Shown here piece after piece: positions 26,102 through 33,748 of a stretch of 36,244 bases of DNA. Each line of letters begins with the position of its first letter. Positions within the stretch are counted from its first letter, which is position 1. Origin of the DNA: Bacilli bacterium (lineage in GTDB: Bacteria > Bacillota_I > Bacilli_A > RF39 > UBA660); the NCBI GenBank assembly GCA_016296185.1, contig JAEDJT010000011.1:1-36244 (forward strand). The letters are read 5' to 3'. Both the position numbers and the translations under genes were made by a program. Below the pieces are notes generated by a model, which was not told the origin of the DNA, did no database searches, and worked only from the letters and a program-made list of their open reading frames with translations.

Positions 26102-26120
26102 ATTATAACATATTATACCA
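26102..26120 (-). promoter_or_regulatory. Tandem extended -10 elements upstream of the ttcA-like gene
   Basis: Two TGnTATAAT motifs lie 10 nt apart: TGGTATAAT (26120-26112) and TGTTATAAT (26110-26102). Neither has a good -35. Confidence 0.5.
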
Positions 26121-26125
26121 TATAT

Positions 26126-26159
26126 AAAAAGAAAACTAATTTTCGTTAGTTTTCTTTTT
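26126..26159 (-). terminator. Terminator of the 930-residue repeat gene
   Basis: The 14-bp stem AAAAAGAAAACTAA/TTAGTTTTCTTTTT (loop of 6) ends in a T run and includes the stop codon. Confidence 0.85.
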
Positions 26160-28928
26160 TCTCATTATTAATTGTGCTAATTCGTTTATATTATCTTCTT
26201 TTGTCATCAATTGATAATTAATAACATCTTCTACATTTAAACCAGTAATATTTGCTATAAATTCATCTGTAATCATTGGGTTACTTCTTGATAATAATTT
26301 CATATATATAACTTTCATTTCTGCATTAGAGCAATTAGCTAAACCTTTTTTTATATAATTATTGTTCAATAACTCTTTAATCTTATTTGGATGATTTATA
26401 GCTATATATTCTACTATAGAATTCTTGTTAGGTATTAATTGATATAATTTGATTAAAACAGTAATTACTTCATCAATTGATATATTTAATACTTGTGAAA
26501 TAAATCTTGGTTCATATTCATTAATAGAATATAAATTATATATTAATTCTTCTATATAATTTAATTTAATTGTTTCTTTTTCTTCTTTAGCTATTTCTTT
26601 TGGATTAACACTATCCTCTTTAATTATTTTTTCTGGATTAATACTTGCATCTATTATTTCTGTTGTATATTCAACATCTTCATTATTTGTTTCTGTTACT
26701 TCATCTTTAATTTTAACATCCATTTTTTCAATTCTTCTTTTTAGACTATTTATAAAGAAATAGAATTGAGATTTTTCTGTTTGACTAAGTTTTATTCTTG
26801 TAAATACATCCTTTAAATTTGGTCCATATAATTTTTGAGCAATTTTATAACCTAAATATTTTTTAAACTCTGGTAATACTTCATATAATTTAGATGTGAT
26901 TTCTTCTAATTCTTCAGATGATTCATTATTTGAAGCTATTCTATATATGAAATACTTATTTTTTTCAAATACTTTATTTTGACTTTCATATTTTTTTTGA
27001 GTTTTTTCTTTTTTAACTAATGATCCTTCTTTTATTTTTCTTCTTATTGTTGTTTTATAACAATTTATATTTATTCTTTGAGATTTTGTTAATTCAATTG
27101 TATCATTATATTCATCTAAATTATTTCCATATAATGCTATTATGTTTTTTGCTACTTCTGAATTACTTGCATGTACGTTGGCAATAATTATTTCTTTATA
27201 TTCTTTAACTTGTTCTTCTGATAATCCTTCTTCAAATAGTCCTGCAAAAAAAGTTTTATCTTTTTTTGTGCTTAGTTTATTAGTTTGTTTTTTTCTCTCA
27301 ACTATTTCTAATTTTCCTTCTTTTATTTTTTTTCTTATAGCTGTCTTGTAGCAACTAATGTTTATTCTTTTGCTTTTTTCTAAATTTAGTATTTCGTTAT
27401 ATGAATCTAAGTTTTCTCCATATAATGCTATTATGTTTTTTGCTACTTCTGAATTACTTGCATGTACGTTGGCAATAATTATTTCTTTATATTCTTTAAC
27501 TTGTTCTTCTGATAATCCTTCTTCAAATAGTCCTGCAAAAAAAGTTTTATCTTTTTTTGTGCTTAGTTTATTAGTTTGTTTTTTTCTCTCAACTATTTCT
27601 AATTTTCCTTCTTTTATCTTTTTTCTTATAGCTGTTTTGTAACATCTTATATTTTGTATTTCATTCTTGTTTAATTCTATATTTTCATTATATGATTCTA
27701 AATTTTCTCCATATAATGCAATTATATTTTTTGCTACTTCTGAATTACTTGCATGTACATTAGCAATTATAATTTCTTTATATTTTTGTTCTTGTTCTTC
27801 TGATAGTCCTTCTTCGAATAATCCTCTAAAGAATGATTTTTTATTTTCATTTTTTTCTTGTTTTTTATTTATTGTTTCTTTTCTTTCTGATTCACTTTTA
27901 TGTAATTTAAATGAATTCATATATTCTCTATATTCTCTAATTGCTTTTTCTAAATTTTCATAAACATATTCAATAAATTCATTATATTTTGAATCTGTTA
28001 ATTGATATTTTGTTATTATTTCACTTTTTGTTAAAGATTGAACTCCAATACCATATGTATATTTGAATATAGTTATTGCATCTTTGTTTTCTAAAAATCC
28101 AAGTGCATCGTCTAATTCTTTTTTTGATATATTATAATAATTTAATAAATCTTTTTTACAAGCAAAAACATGTGTTTTGCTTTTTTCATCTTCTTCTGCC
28201 ATCATTTCAATTAGTTTTGTATCACTTTGTTTTAATAGTATTTCTTTAACATTTGCTAATGTTTTTCCTCTAAGCATTAATTTTTTTGTTAATTGTAATT
28301 TCTTTTCAAACCATTTTAATTTATTTTGGATTTCAATGTTTTGATAATAAGTTAATGATTGGCTACTACTATGTTTAAAATCATTTCCAAATATATTAAT
28401 AAACTTAAAGTATGATCTTTCTTCTCTTTTTTTCATTGTTTCTAATATCATACTTACCATAGATTCGTCATAGTTATTAAAAATTTCGTATATGTTTTTT
28501 TCCTTTATATTATATTCCATTTTTATCATATCTTCTTCCTTTTGCTTTAATAATGTACTTAAGTTATTTATCAATACACTTGTAAAACTTAATCTATCTT
28601 TTTCGATTATTGACTTAGATACTGCTATTTCATAAGCTTTTGTTAAGTGTGAATCTCTTGTTTTAATATTTCTTTTTCTCATAAAAAATTCTAGTTCTTT
28701 TTCATAAGCAAATTGTATTGCGATTAGAATGTCTTCTCGATCATTTTCGATTATTGAAATTAATTCGTTTATAAAATAATCTGCTATTGAAACTTTCATT
28801 GATATTTCATTATCTCCGTTAGCTTCTCGACAAGATATATATGCTCTTTCAAAAGCTTCATTTATAATATCTTCATTAAAATCAATATACTCAAATTTAT
28901 CCATTATTTTTTTCTTATACTCATTCAT
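26136..28928 (-). CDS. Unrecognised 930-residue helical protein with tandem ~97-residue repeats
   Basis: I do not recognise this family. The protein has no signal peptide or membrane segment, so it is probably cytoplasmic, and it is Lys/Glu-rich and almost all helical. The first 350 residues or so are unique; residues 230-350 include helix-turn-helix-like pieces (SLTKSEIITKYQLTDSKYNE). Three repeats follow at about 365-455, 460-552 and 557-650, each with GLFEEGLSEEQ, ANVHASNSEVAKNIIALYG, N-L-Y-N and CYKTAIRKKIKEG. A diverged fourth at about 665-740 keeps LYGPNL and SLKRRIEK. The C-terminus has two more compact helical segments, SQVLNISIDEVITVLIKLY and FIANITGLNVEDVINYQL, that look like sigma-region-4 or HTH modules. 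Conserved HTH-like spacing suggests nucleic-acid binding, but that is inference. It stands alone with its own promoter and terminator. Confidence 0.75.
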   Translation of the reverse strand: MNEYKKKIMDKFEYIDFNEDIINEAFERAYISCREANGDNEISMKVSIADYFINELISIIENDREDILIAIQFAYEKELEFFMRKRNIKTRDSHLTKAYEIAVSKSIIEKDRLSFTSVLINNLSTLLKQKEEDMIKMEYNIKEKNIYEIFNNYDESMVSMILETMKKREERSYFKFINIFGNDFKHSSSQSLTYYQNIEIQNKLKWFEKKLQLTKKLMLRGKTLANVKEILLKQSDTKLIEMMAEEDEKSKTHVFACKKDLLNYYNISKKELDDALGFLENKDAITIFKYTYGIGVQSLTKSEIITKYQLTDSKYNEFIEYVYENLEKAIREYREYMNSFKLHKSESERKETINKKQEKNENKKSFFRGLFEEGLSEEQEQKYKEIIIANVHASNSEVAKNIIALYGENLESYNENIELNKNEIQNIRCYKTAIRKKIKEGKLEIVERKKQTNKLSTKKDKTFFAGLFEEGLSEEQVKEYKEIIIANVHASNSEVAKNIIALYGENLDSYNEILNLEKSKRINISCYKTAIRKKIKEGKLEIVERKKQTNKLSTKKDKTFFAGLFEEGLSEEQVKEYKEIIIANVHASNSEVAKNIIALYGNNLDEYNDTIELTKSQRININCYKTTIRRKIKEGSLVKKEKTQKKYESQNKVFEKNKYFIYRIASNNESSEELEEITSKLYEVLPEFKKYLGYKIAQKLYGPNLKDVFTRIKLSQTEKSQFYFFINSLKRRIEKMDVKIKDEVTETNNEDVEYTTEIIDASINPEKIIKEDSVNPKEIAKEEKETIKLNYIEELIYNLYSINEYEPRFISQVLNISIDEVITVLIKLYQLIPNKNSIVEYIAINHPNKIKELLNNNYIKKGLANCSNAEMKVIYMKLLSRSNPMITDEFIANITGLNVEDVINYQLMTKEDNINELAQLIMRKKKTNEN
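27126..27617. repeat. Near-identical tandem DNA repeat inside the 930-residue gene
   Basis: Two stretches, 27126-27326 and 27417-27617, are identical over 201 nt with a period of 291 nt (97 codons). A third, diverged copy lies a further 291 nt upstream in gene direction (around 27710-27840). Confidence 0.92.
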
Positions 28929-28946
28929 GTTTACACCTTTTTTGAT

Positions 28947-28975
28947 ATAATATCATTCTATTTTTTTATATACAA
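28947..28975 (-). promoter_or_regulatory. Possible promoter of the repeat-protein gene
   Basis: TTGTAT (28975-28970), a 17-nt spacer and TATTAT (28952-28947); -10 is good and -35 is weak. Confidence 0.5.
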
Positions 28976-28977
28976 TA

Positions 28978-29005
28978 AAAAGAGATATTTTTCATTATCT
29001 CTTTT
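28978..29005 (-). terminator. Terminator of the GNAT gene
   Basis: The 10-bp stem AAAAGAGATA/TATCTCTTTT with an 8-nt loop is followed by a T-rich stretch. Confidence 0.8.
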
Positions 29006-29039
29006 ATTTATCTTGGTATTATTATTTTATATACCAAAG

Positions 29040-29564
29040 TTATTTTAAATCAATTCTAACTAATATTCCTTTTACTTCTTTTCCAATTTTTTTCCATTTT
29101 TGTTCTTCATCAATAACAAAACCAACTGATTTAAAAATTTCTAATGTTTTTCCTCTATCAATTTCAAAATTATCATATAGTTTTGTTATTCCATCTTCTT
29201 TTGCTTTTTCACATAACATCTTTAATACTTGTTTGGAATATCCTTTTCCTCTATATTTCGATTCAATTACTATTCCACATTCGTATCTATTATCTGTTTT
29301 GTTATATTGATAATTACAATATCCTACATATTCATTAATATCATTATCTTTAATATAAGCAAAATATCTTTTTTCTTTTATTCTTTTATCATATACTTCT
29401 TGCCATCTCTCTTTTGGGAATGCAATACAACCTGTTTCATAATTATATCCATAATATGATACGTCATATCCGGCATTATAACTCATAGTATTAGGATCTT
29501 TTTCTATTTTTTCTTCATACCAATATTCTTCTATTTCAGGTATGTGTAATTCTATATTGTGCAT
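29040..29564 (-). CDS. GNAT-family N-acetyltransferase
   Basis: This is an acetyl-CoA-dependent acyltransferase of unknown substrate. The cofactor motif is RGKGYSKQVL at residues 105-114, preceded by a beta strand ECGIVIE. The length of 174 is normal for a single GNAT domain. The C-terminal DNFEIDRGKTLEIFKSVGFV is the usual motif B region. The start at 29564 follows AAGGTGATAAT. A TGTTATAAT extended -10 (29594-29586) precedes it, directly after the previous operon's terminator. Confidence 0.85.
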   Translation of the reverse strand: MHNIELHIPEIEEYWYEEKIEKDPNTMSYNAGYDVSYYGYNYETGCIAFPKERWQEVYDKRIKEKRYFAYIKDNDINEYVGYCNYQYNKTDNRYECGIVIESKYRGKGYSKQVLKMLCEKAKEDGITKLYDNFEIDRGKTLEIFKSVGFVIDEEQKWKKIGKEVKGILVRIDLK

Positions 29565-29585
29565 ATTATCACCTTTTCTTTTTTT

Positions 29586-29594
29586 ATTATAACA
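29586..29594 (-). promoter_or_regulatory. Extended -10 promoter of the GNAT gene
   Basis: TGTTATAAT lies 21 nt upstream of the start codon; there is no clear -35. Confidence 0.55.
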
Positions 29595-29626
29595 AAATAA
29601 AACAAGATTAAATCTTGTTTTATTTT
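29594..29626 (-). terminator. Terminator of the ESX-like operon
   Basis: A 15-bp stem (29594-29608 with 29612-29626) has a 3-nt loop and T run; it holds the lipoprotein stop codon and overlaps the next promoter. Confidence 0.85.
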
Positions 29627-30066
29627 TCTAAACCTAATTTTTCTACTTCAACACTAATATCTTTTGTCATATAATCTACTACGACTTCATATTTTTCATT
29701 TTCTGATATTTGTGGAAGTTGTACTTCTTTATCAAGGTAATGTGAAGCTAACCTTAAATCTTCATTACTAATAACATAAGATTCTACACTAACTGAATTA
29801 GATTCATCTAATGTTTCTCCTTTAATGTCTAAAGTAGTATATATTTCTCCTTTGCTGTTATAAACAACTACTACTTCATCATTATATGAAGTTGAATCAA
29901 CATTAGTATATGTAACTTCAATTGGATAGTGTATTTGTTCTTGTTCTATTTGAGTTTCATCTTTAGCACATCCAGTTAGTATTGTAGTTCCTAAAACAAT
30001 ACCGATACATAATTTTAAAGTTCTATTTTTTATTGCATCTATATTTATCATTTTAATTTTTTTCAT
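29620..30066 (-). CDS. Small lipoprotein, last gene of the ESX-like operon
   Basis: No family is recognised. An N-terminal hydrophobic segment (about residues 17-32) ends in the lipobox LTGC, so C33 should be diacylated and the protein anchored to the outer face of the membrane. The mature part of about 115 residues is acidic and beta-rich (IEVTYTNVDS, VVVVYNSKGEIYTTLDIKG, YEVVVDYMT). ATG 30066 has GAGGTG upstream; an upstream TTG is weaker. It lies 12 nt after the propeller gene, so the two are co-transcribed. It may be a surface partner of the propeller protein, which is inferred from location only. Confidence 0.78.
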   Translation of the reverse strand: MKKIKMINIDAIKNRTLKLCIGIVLGTTILTGCAKDETQIEQEQIHYPIEVTYTNVDSTSYNDEVVVVYNSKGEIYTTLDIKGETLDESNSVSVESYVISNEDLRLASHYLDKEVQLPQISENEKYEVVVDYMTKDISVEVEKLGLEK

Positions 30067-30078
30067 ATTACACCTCAA

Positions 30079-31266
30079 TTAAAACACTTTTTTAAGCCAT
30101 TGTTTAAAATCGTAAGCAGATCCATCTGAATCTCTTTTGCTTTCACAAGCAGAATCTTCTTCATAAGTTAAGTTATTTACTATATCTTCCATTGTTGTAT
30201 TCATTACTTGTTGATCACCAAATTCAAATACAGCTTGTACGTTTCCTTCTGAATCTATATTAATACCTTCTAAACCAGGTTGATCATAATATACTTTTCC
30301 TTCATAATGGAATGATCCATCTGGATTTCTAGTATAAACACATACAGATGATTTATTTTTTCTACTGTATGATTGAGCATATACATAGTATTCTTGTCCA
30401 TTGTAATTTGTTATAGACATACCTTGTACCATTCTTGGTGAATTGTAGCTATATGTTTGAGTACTTGTTACAGTTCCTGTTGTTGGGTCATAATTTACAT
30501 TAAATTCATAAGTTGTTCCATGTCCTCTTCCTACGAATGTATTTGCATATAATGTTCCATTGTTATAATAAACCGTTGCTGGTTTTGAACCTTCTGGAAG
30601 GTTAATAGTACCAACTATTATTGATGAGTTATCGGCTAATGTATTTAAATCTAATGTTGCTTCTGTTCTAGTATTATTTTTTACTGTTTCAAATGCTGTT
30701 ATCATTTGATTATAATCATATGCTTTAATTTTTGATCCAGAACCTGAAATATACATTAATCCATTATCTGGATCATAAGTTATACCACCTACATGGCAAT
30801 TAGAAGTTAATATTATCTTTCCTTCATATTCACCAGTTTTATTATTGTATACATATATTCTTGGTTTATCACTATCACCTTCAGCATGTGCTGTTATGAA
30901 TGTATAATCTCCTACATTTGTGTATCCTTGAACTATATAGCCATCTTCTGAAATGTTTGAATAATCTATATTGTTTACATTTATTGATTCTATTTTAGTA
31001 AAATCATCTGTGTTAGAATTAAAAAAAATTTTCCCATTTAACGAATTTTCTAATAAAATTAGTCTATCTCTTGTTTCTATAATTTTTTCTTCAAGATTTA
31101 CTGTTGTATTCGCACATGCATGTACGGAGTCTATAGCTACTCCTTCTGGTCTATTGTTATATAGATAGGTAATACCAGCTGATATTTCATTATAATAATC
31201 TATTAGTGAATTAATATTTGCTTTTTCATCAGTTATAGCTGTTTGATCAATATTAATTTCCGCCAT
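30079..31266 (-). CDS. ESX-like helical N-terminus fused to a beta-propeller
   Basis: The 395-residue protein has no signal peptide. Residues 1-80 are alpha-helical and resemble an N-terminal targeting domain of type VII (ESX) substrates, with paired helices around the turn near RPEGVAID (39-46). From about 108 the sequence is repetitive and beta-rich, with blade-like segments such as GGITYDPDNGLMYISGSGSK (about 160-179), KPATVYYNNGTLYAN and GINIDSEGNVQAVFEF, which look like a beta-propeller. AAGGAGG precedes the ATG. It lies 18 nt after the small helical gene upstream. A catalytic or toxin motif is not evident. Function is unknown, and secretion is inferred. Confidence 0.7.
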   Translation of the reverse strand: MAEINIDQTAITDEKANINSLIDYYNEISAGITYLYNNRPEGVAIDSVHACANTTVNLEEKIIETRDRLILLENSLNGKIFFNSNTDDFTKIESINVNNIDYSNISEDGYIVQGYTNVGDYTFITAHAEGDSDKPRIYVYNNKTGEYEGKIILTSNCHVGGITYDPDNGLMYISGSGSKIKAYDYNQMITAFETVKNNTRTEATLDLNTLADNSSIIVGTINLPEGSKPATVYYNNGTLYANTFVGRGHGTTYEFNVNYDPTTGTVTSTQTYSYNSPRMVQGMSITNYNGQEYYVYAQSYSRKNKSSVCVYTRNPDGSFHYEGKVYYDQPGLEGINIDSEGNVQAVFEFGDQQVMNTTMEDIVNNLTYEEDSACESKRDSDGSAYDFKQWLKKVF

Positions 31267-31284
31267 ATTTATCAGCCTCCTTAT

Positions 31285-31560
31285 CTAACATAAATATGTA
31301 TCTGAATTTTGTGAATCATAATAAGGTAATGAGCTTATATAAGTATTAGTTTTAGTATCTAACTCATTTAAGTTACTTATTAAAGTATTACAAATTGTAA
31401 TCATTTCTGAAAATGCACCATTATCATATCCTGCATTCTCAGCATTTCCATTTAATCTAATATAATCTTCTGACAATTCTTTTGAAGCTTGTGCTTTTCT
31501 TTTCAAATCATCAATGGTATCAATTAATGTACTTATTTTATTTTTATATTGATTCGCCAT
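31285..31560 (-). CDS. Small helical protein (WXG100/ESX-like)
   Basis: A 91-residue all-helical protein without a signal peptide; the helices are split by the loop around RLNGNAENAGYDNGAF, as in WXG100-like hairpins, though no WXG is present. Start choice is uncertain: ATG 31560 (MANQYK) has only AGAAAAAAGAA upstream, and in-frame ATG 31587 or TTG 31593 lie inside a terminator-like T tract. It lies between a WXG-like gene and the propeller gene, so it is likely an accessory secretion partner. No sequence family is certain. Confidence 0.7.
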   Translation of the reverse strand: MANQYKNKISTLIDTIDDLKRKAQASKELSEDYIRLNGNAENAGYDNGAFSEMITICNTLISNLNELDTKTNTYISSLPYYDSQNSDTYLC

Positions 31561-31591
31561 TGTTCTTTTTTCTGTTACTGTTTGCATATCC

Positions 31592-31615
31592 AAAAAAAGA
31601 AGGAAATTCCTTCTT
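31592..31615 (-). terminator. Internal terminator between first and second genes of the ESX-like operon
   Basis: The stem AAGAAGGA/TCCTTCTT with a 3-nt loop is followed by seven T on the minus strand, overlapping the first gene's stop. It would lower expression of the three downstream genes. Confidence 0.75.
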
Positions 31616-32237
31616 ATCCTCCATAATTTGCAAGAGCTGATGTTATTTTATCAACTACGTCTGCAATTAAAGTTTCATAATTTTGGAATTTAGAAGCAAA
31701 ATCTCCAAAAGTTTCCTCAAATTCATCGTGTCTGTCACCTGAAGTCCAGTTATTTAGAATTGCAGATTTATCTTGATTAAATGTCATTGTTAAATCTTGG
31801 AATGCAGATTTTGCAGTTTCTAATTCTGTTCTTGCTTCTACTGCTTTATCTGTAATATCAATTGTATCATTTTTGTCTTCGTATGGATTTCTTGTTGTTA
31901 ATGATATTGAATCTTGTAATGGAGATGGTACTTCTACTGAAGCTCCATTGCTTGATTGAATTTGTCTATACATTATTCCAATACTGTATGAATAACTAGA
32001 TAAATCAGACATACTATTTCTAAAAGTTACCATATTGTTATATACGTTAACAATATTGTTTATTTGTACACCTGCATCTAATCCTTTCCAACAACCAGAT
32101 AATATATCAATTGCATTTGATAAATTTTTAATAATGCTATATGCAGAACCACTAGCACCATTTGTTGTTTCATTTAATAAATGTTGAGAATCATTTAATA
32201 ATTGTTCAACATTTTCTACTTTATGATTTAAAGCCAT
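31614..32237 (-). CDS. Double WXG100-like protein, probable type VII (ESX) secretion-associated
   Basis: A 207-residue helical protein without a signal peptide. It appears to carry two WXG-type hairpins: one with the turn CWKGLDA (W50), the other with NNWTSGDRHDEFEETF (W164), each flanked by long helices. The second resembles the WXG100 turn followed by an amphipathic helix. A Pro/Ser/Asp-rich linker (about residues 100-125) joins them. ATG 32237 has GAGGTG before it; an upstream GTG is part of that Shine-Dalgarno. It is first gene of the four-gene operon. No EssC-type ATPase is in the window, so the export machine would be elsewhere. The ESX link is inference. Confidence 0.68.
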   Translation of the reverse strand: MALNHKVENVEQLLNDSQHLLNETTNGASGSAYSIIKNLSNAIDILSGCWKGLDAGVQINNIVNVYNNMVTFRNSMSDLSSYSYSIGIMYRQIQSSNGASVEVPSPLQDSISLTTRNPYEDKNDTIDITDKAVEARTELETAKSAFQDLTMTFNQDKSAILNNWTSGDRHDEFEETFGDFASKFQNYETLIADVVDKITSALANYGG

Positions 32238-32267
32238 TTCATTCACCTCTACTGTAATTAAGTATAG

Positions 32268-32273
32268 ATTATA
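32268..32273 (-). promoter_or_regulatory. -10 element of the ESX-like operon
   Basis: TATAAT lies 30 nt upstream of the first start codon; the -35 region (around ACATTG) is weak. Confidence 0.5.
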
Positions 32274-32326
32274 TTTTTTTTGAATTCAATCAATGTTTAA
32301 ATTTTTTTACATAATTATGTACATAA

Positions 32327-32352
32327 AAAAATACAAGTTTCCTTGTATTTTT
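32327..32352 (-). terminator. Terminator of tetR-methyltransferase operon
   Basis: The 11-bp stem AAAAATACAAG/CTTGTATTTTT with a 4-nt loop overlaps the methyltransferase stop codon. Confidence 0.82.
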
Positions 32353-32983
32353 ATTTTTTTCTTGCTTTTATTAAGCAATAATCTTCTTTATCAACATTTG
32401 TTATTGATATTTGATCAAATCCTACTATAGATAGTATTTTTCTTTCATTTTCAATAGTAAGAGGTGTATCAATATGTTTATGATTTTCTATATTTGTTTC
32501 CAACTCATATAGTTGTTTATCCTGAATTTCTTGTGATAGTGCAATTTTATCACAATTTATAAATTGACCATTTCTTTTTAAACAATCTAATATTTTCTTA
32601 TATAAGATTATTTTTTCTTCTTCTTTAAAATGATGTAATGCTGATGTTGAAATAACGGCATCATATTCATTTCCAAAATCAACTTCAAAAAAATCTCCAC
32701 ATATTGTTTTTACATGATTTGCAAATGATCTTTTATTTAGTTCCTCTAACATATTTTCTGTGATATCTATAACAGTTACGTCTGCATTTGGAAATAATTC
32801 AAATAAATGAATTAATTCTAAACCAGTACCAGCACCTAAATCTAATACTTTTTTTGTATTAGTATCTAATGATTCTGCAAGCATTTTTTTTGTTTCCATA
32901 TATGTTAAATGAACTTCATCATATGTATCAATTTTTTCATTAAAAAATGATCTTTGTTTTTGATTTCTATCATATAAATTCAT
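32351..32983 (-). CDS. Class I SAM-dependent methyltransferase
   Basis: A 210-residue methyltransferase with motif I LDLGAGTG (47-54), an acidic residue after strand 2 (D73) and motif II-like VISTSALHHF (about 109-118), typical of small-molecule methyltransferases. The substrate is unknown. It lies 2 nt after tetR and shares its promoter and terminator. Co-transcription with a TetR repressor suggests a role in response to a toxic or signalling small molecule, which is inference. Confidence 0.9.
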   Translation of the reverse strand: MNLYDRNQKQRSFFNEKIDTYDEVHLTYMETKKMLAESLDTNTKKVLDLGAGTGLELIHLFELFPNADVTVIDITENMLEELNKRSFANHVKTICGDFFEVDFGNEYDAVISTSALHHFKEEEKIILYKKILDCLKRNGQFINCDKIALSQEIQDKQLYELETNIENHKHIDTPLTIENERKILSIVGFDQISITNVDKEDYCLIKARKK

Positions 32984-32984
32984 T

Positions 32985-33539
32985 TTAATTTCCCCCTTTG
33001 TTCATTTCTATATTATTTCTAATTAAATCTGATAATTCTTTATCAGTTAACTTAATACTTTTTATACATAATTGTGTCGCAATACCATGTGTATAAAATC
33101 TTGTATCTCGGTAAATTTTTTTAGCTTCTTCTAAAGATATGTTATATTGTTTTACCATTGCTTCAATAGTAATTTTATTTCTATCAGTATTTAACACTTC
33201 ATCTACTGTTCTAGAACCAGCTAAATCAGCCATAAATAATGATAAGAAAACATTTGGTTCCTTTTTGGCATAAAGAGCATATGCATAACTTATGGTATAT
33301 AAGTAATCATTTTCATCAATGTAATTATTTATAAATGATTCGTAATCTTGTCTCAAATATTTTTTTAAGTCATTTTTATATAATTCAAAATTATCATAAT
33401 TCTTAAATATTGGTTGAGTTGAACATCCTATATACTTAGCTATATCTCTAACTGTTAAATTAGAATATCCGTATTTCTTTATATATTCTACGCTTTTTTT
33501 TAGGAGTATATCCTTAGAAAATTTTGTTGTTCTTGCCAT
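32985..33539 (-). CDS. TetR/AcrR-family transcriptional regulator
   Basis: A 184-residue TetR-type repressor. The N-terminal HTH lies at about residues 28-50 (LTVRDIAKYIGCSTQPIFKNY), with a helical ligand-binding C-terminal domain. ATG 33539 has GAGGTGATATTT upstream; 11 extra residues in the longer frame overlap the operator. The gene sits behind two identical 18-bp palindromes that bracket its promoter, so it very likely represses itself and the methyltransferase. Confidence 0.92.
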   Translation of the reverse strand: MARTTKFSKDILLKKSVEYIKKYGYSNLTVRDIAKYIGCSTQPIFKNYDNFELYKNDLKKYLRQDYESFINNYIDENDYLYTISYAYALYAKKEPNVFLSLFMADLAGSRTVDEVLNTDRNKITIEAMVKQYNISLEEAKKIYRDTRFYTHGIATQLCIKSIKLTDKELSDLIRNNIEMNKGGN

Positions 33540-33563
33540 AAATATCACCTCTACAAATGTATA

Positions 33564-33581
33564 AAATAACATTTGTTATTT
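33564..33581. promoter_or_regulatory. TetR operator 1 (downstream, at the transcription start)
   Basis: The interrupted palindrome AAATAACA-TT-TGTTATTT overlaps the predicted start site near 33578. It is identical to operator 2. Confidence 0.85.
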
Positions 33582-33584
33582 AAT

Positions 33585-33613
33585 AATATACTTTCCTACA
33601 TATTATTTGTCAA
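33585..33613 (-). promoter_or_regulatory. SigmaA-type promoter of tetR-methyltransferase
   Basis: A perfect TTGACA (33613-33608), a 17-nt spacer and TATATT (33590-33585). It is the strongest -35 in the window. Confidence 0.88.
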
Positions 33614-33617
33614 CTTT

Positions 33618-33635
33618 AAATAACATTTGTTATTT
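33618..33635. promoter_or_regulatory. TetR operator 2 (upstream of the -35)
   Basis: A second exact copy of the 18-bp palindrome, 54 bp from the first centre-to-centre and 4 bp upstream of the -35 hexamer. Confidence 0.85.
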
Positions 33636-33648
33636 TATTTAAAATAAT

Positions 33649-33671
33649 AAAAGGTCCTTATTGGACCTTTT
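33649..33671. terminator. Bidirectional hairpin terminator
   Basis: The 9-bp stem AAAAGGTCC/GGACCTTTT with loop TTATT has T-rich tails both ways. It lies just after the SEC-C micro-ORF and upstream of the tetR promoter. Confidence 0.75.
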
Positions 33672-33688
33672 TAATTGCTTAAATTTTA

Positions 33689-33748
33689 TTATTTACCACA
33701 GCATTGTTTGTATTTTTTTCCGCTACCACATGCTCGACCTTTGACCAT
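33689..33748 (-). CDS. 19-residue SEC-C micro-ORF, probable remnant
   Basis: The frame reads MVKGRACGSGKKYKQCCGK and stops. GSGKKYKxCCG is the core of the SEC-C zinc motif found at the end of SecA and in many small proteins, but the first CPC pair is reduced to AC, so metal binding is doubtful. There is no Shine-Dalgarno, and a stop codon lies two codons upstream. It may be the tail of a lost gene or a real micro-protein; the terminator directly after it suggests that the 3' end of a former gene was kept. Confidence 0.45.
   Translation of the reverse strand: MVKGRACGSGKKYKQCCGK

Noticed and set aside
27142..27642. Two near-identical plus-strand frames that look like duplicated small membrane proteins
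   Set aside because: They are the antisense of the tandem repeat in the 930-residue gene; identity comes from that repeat.
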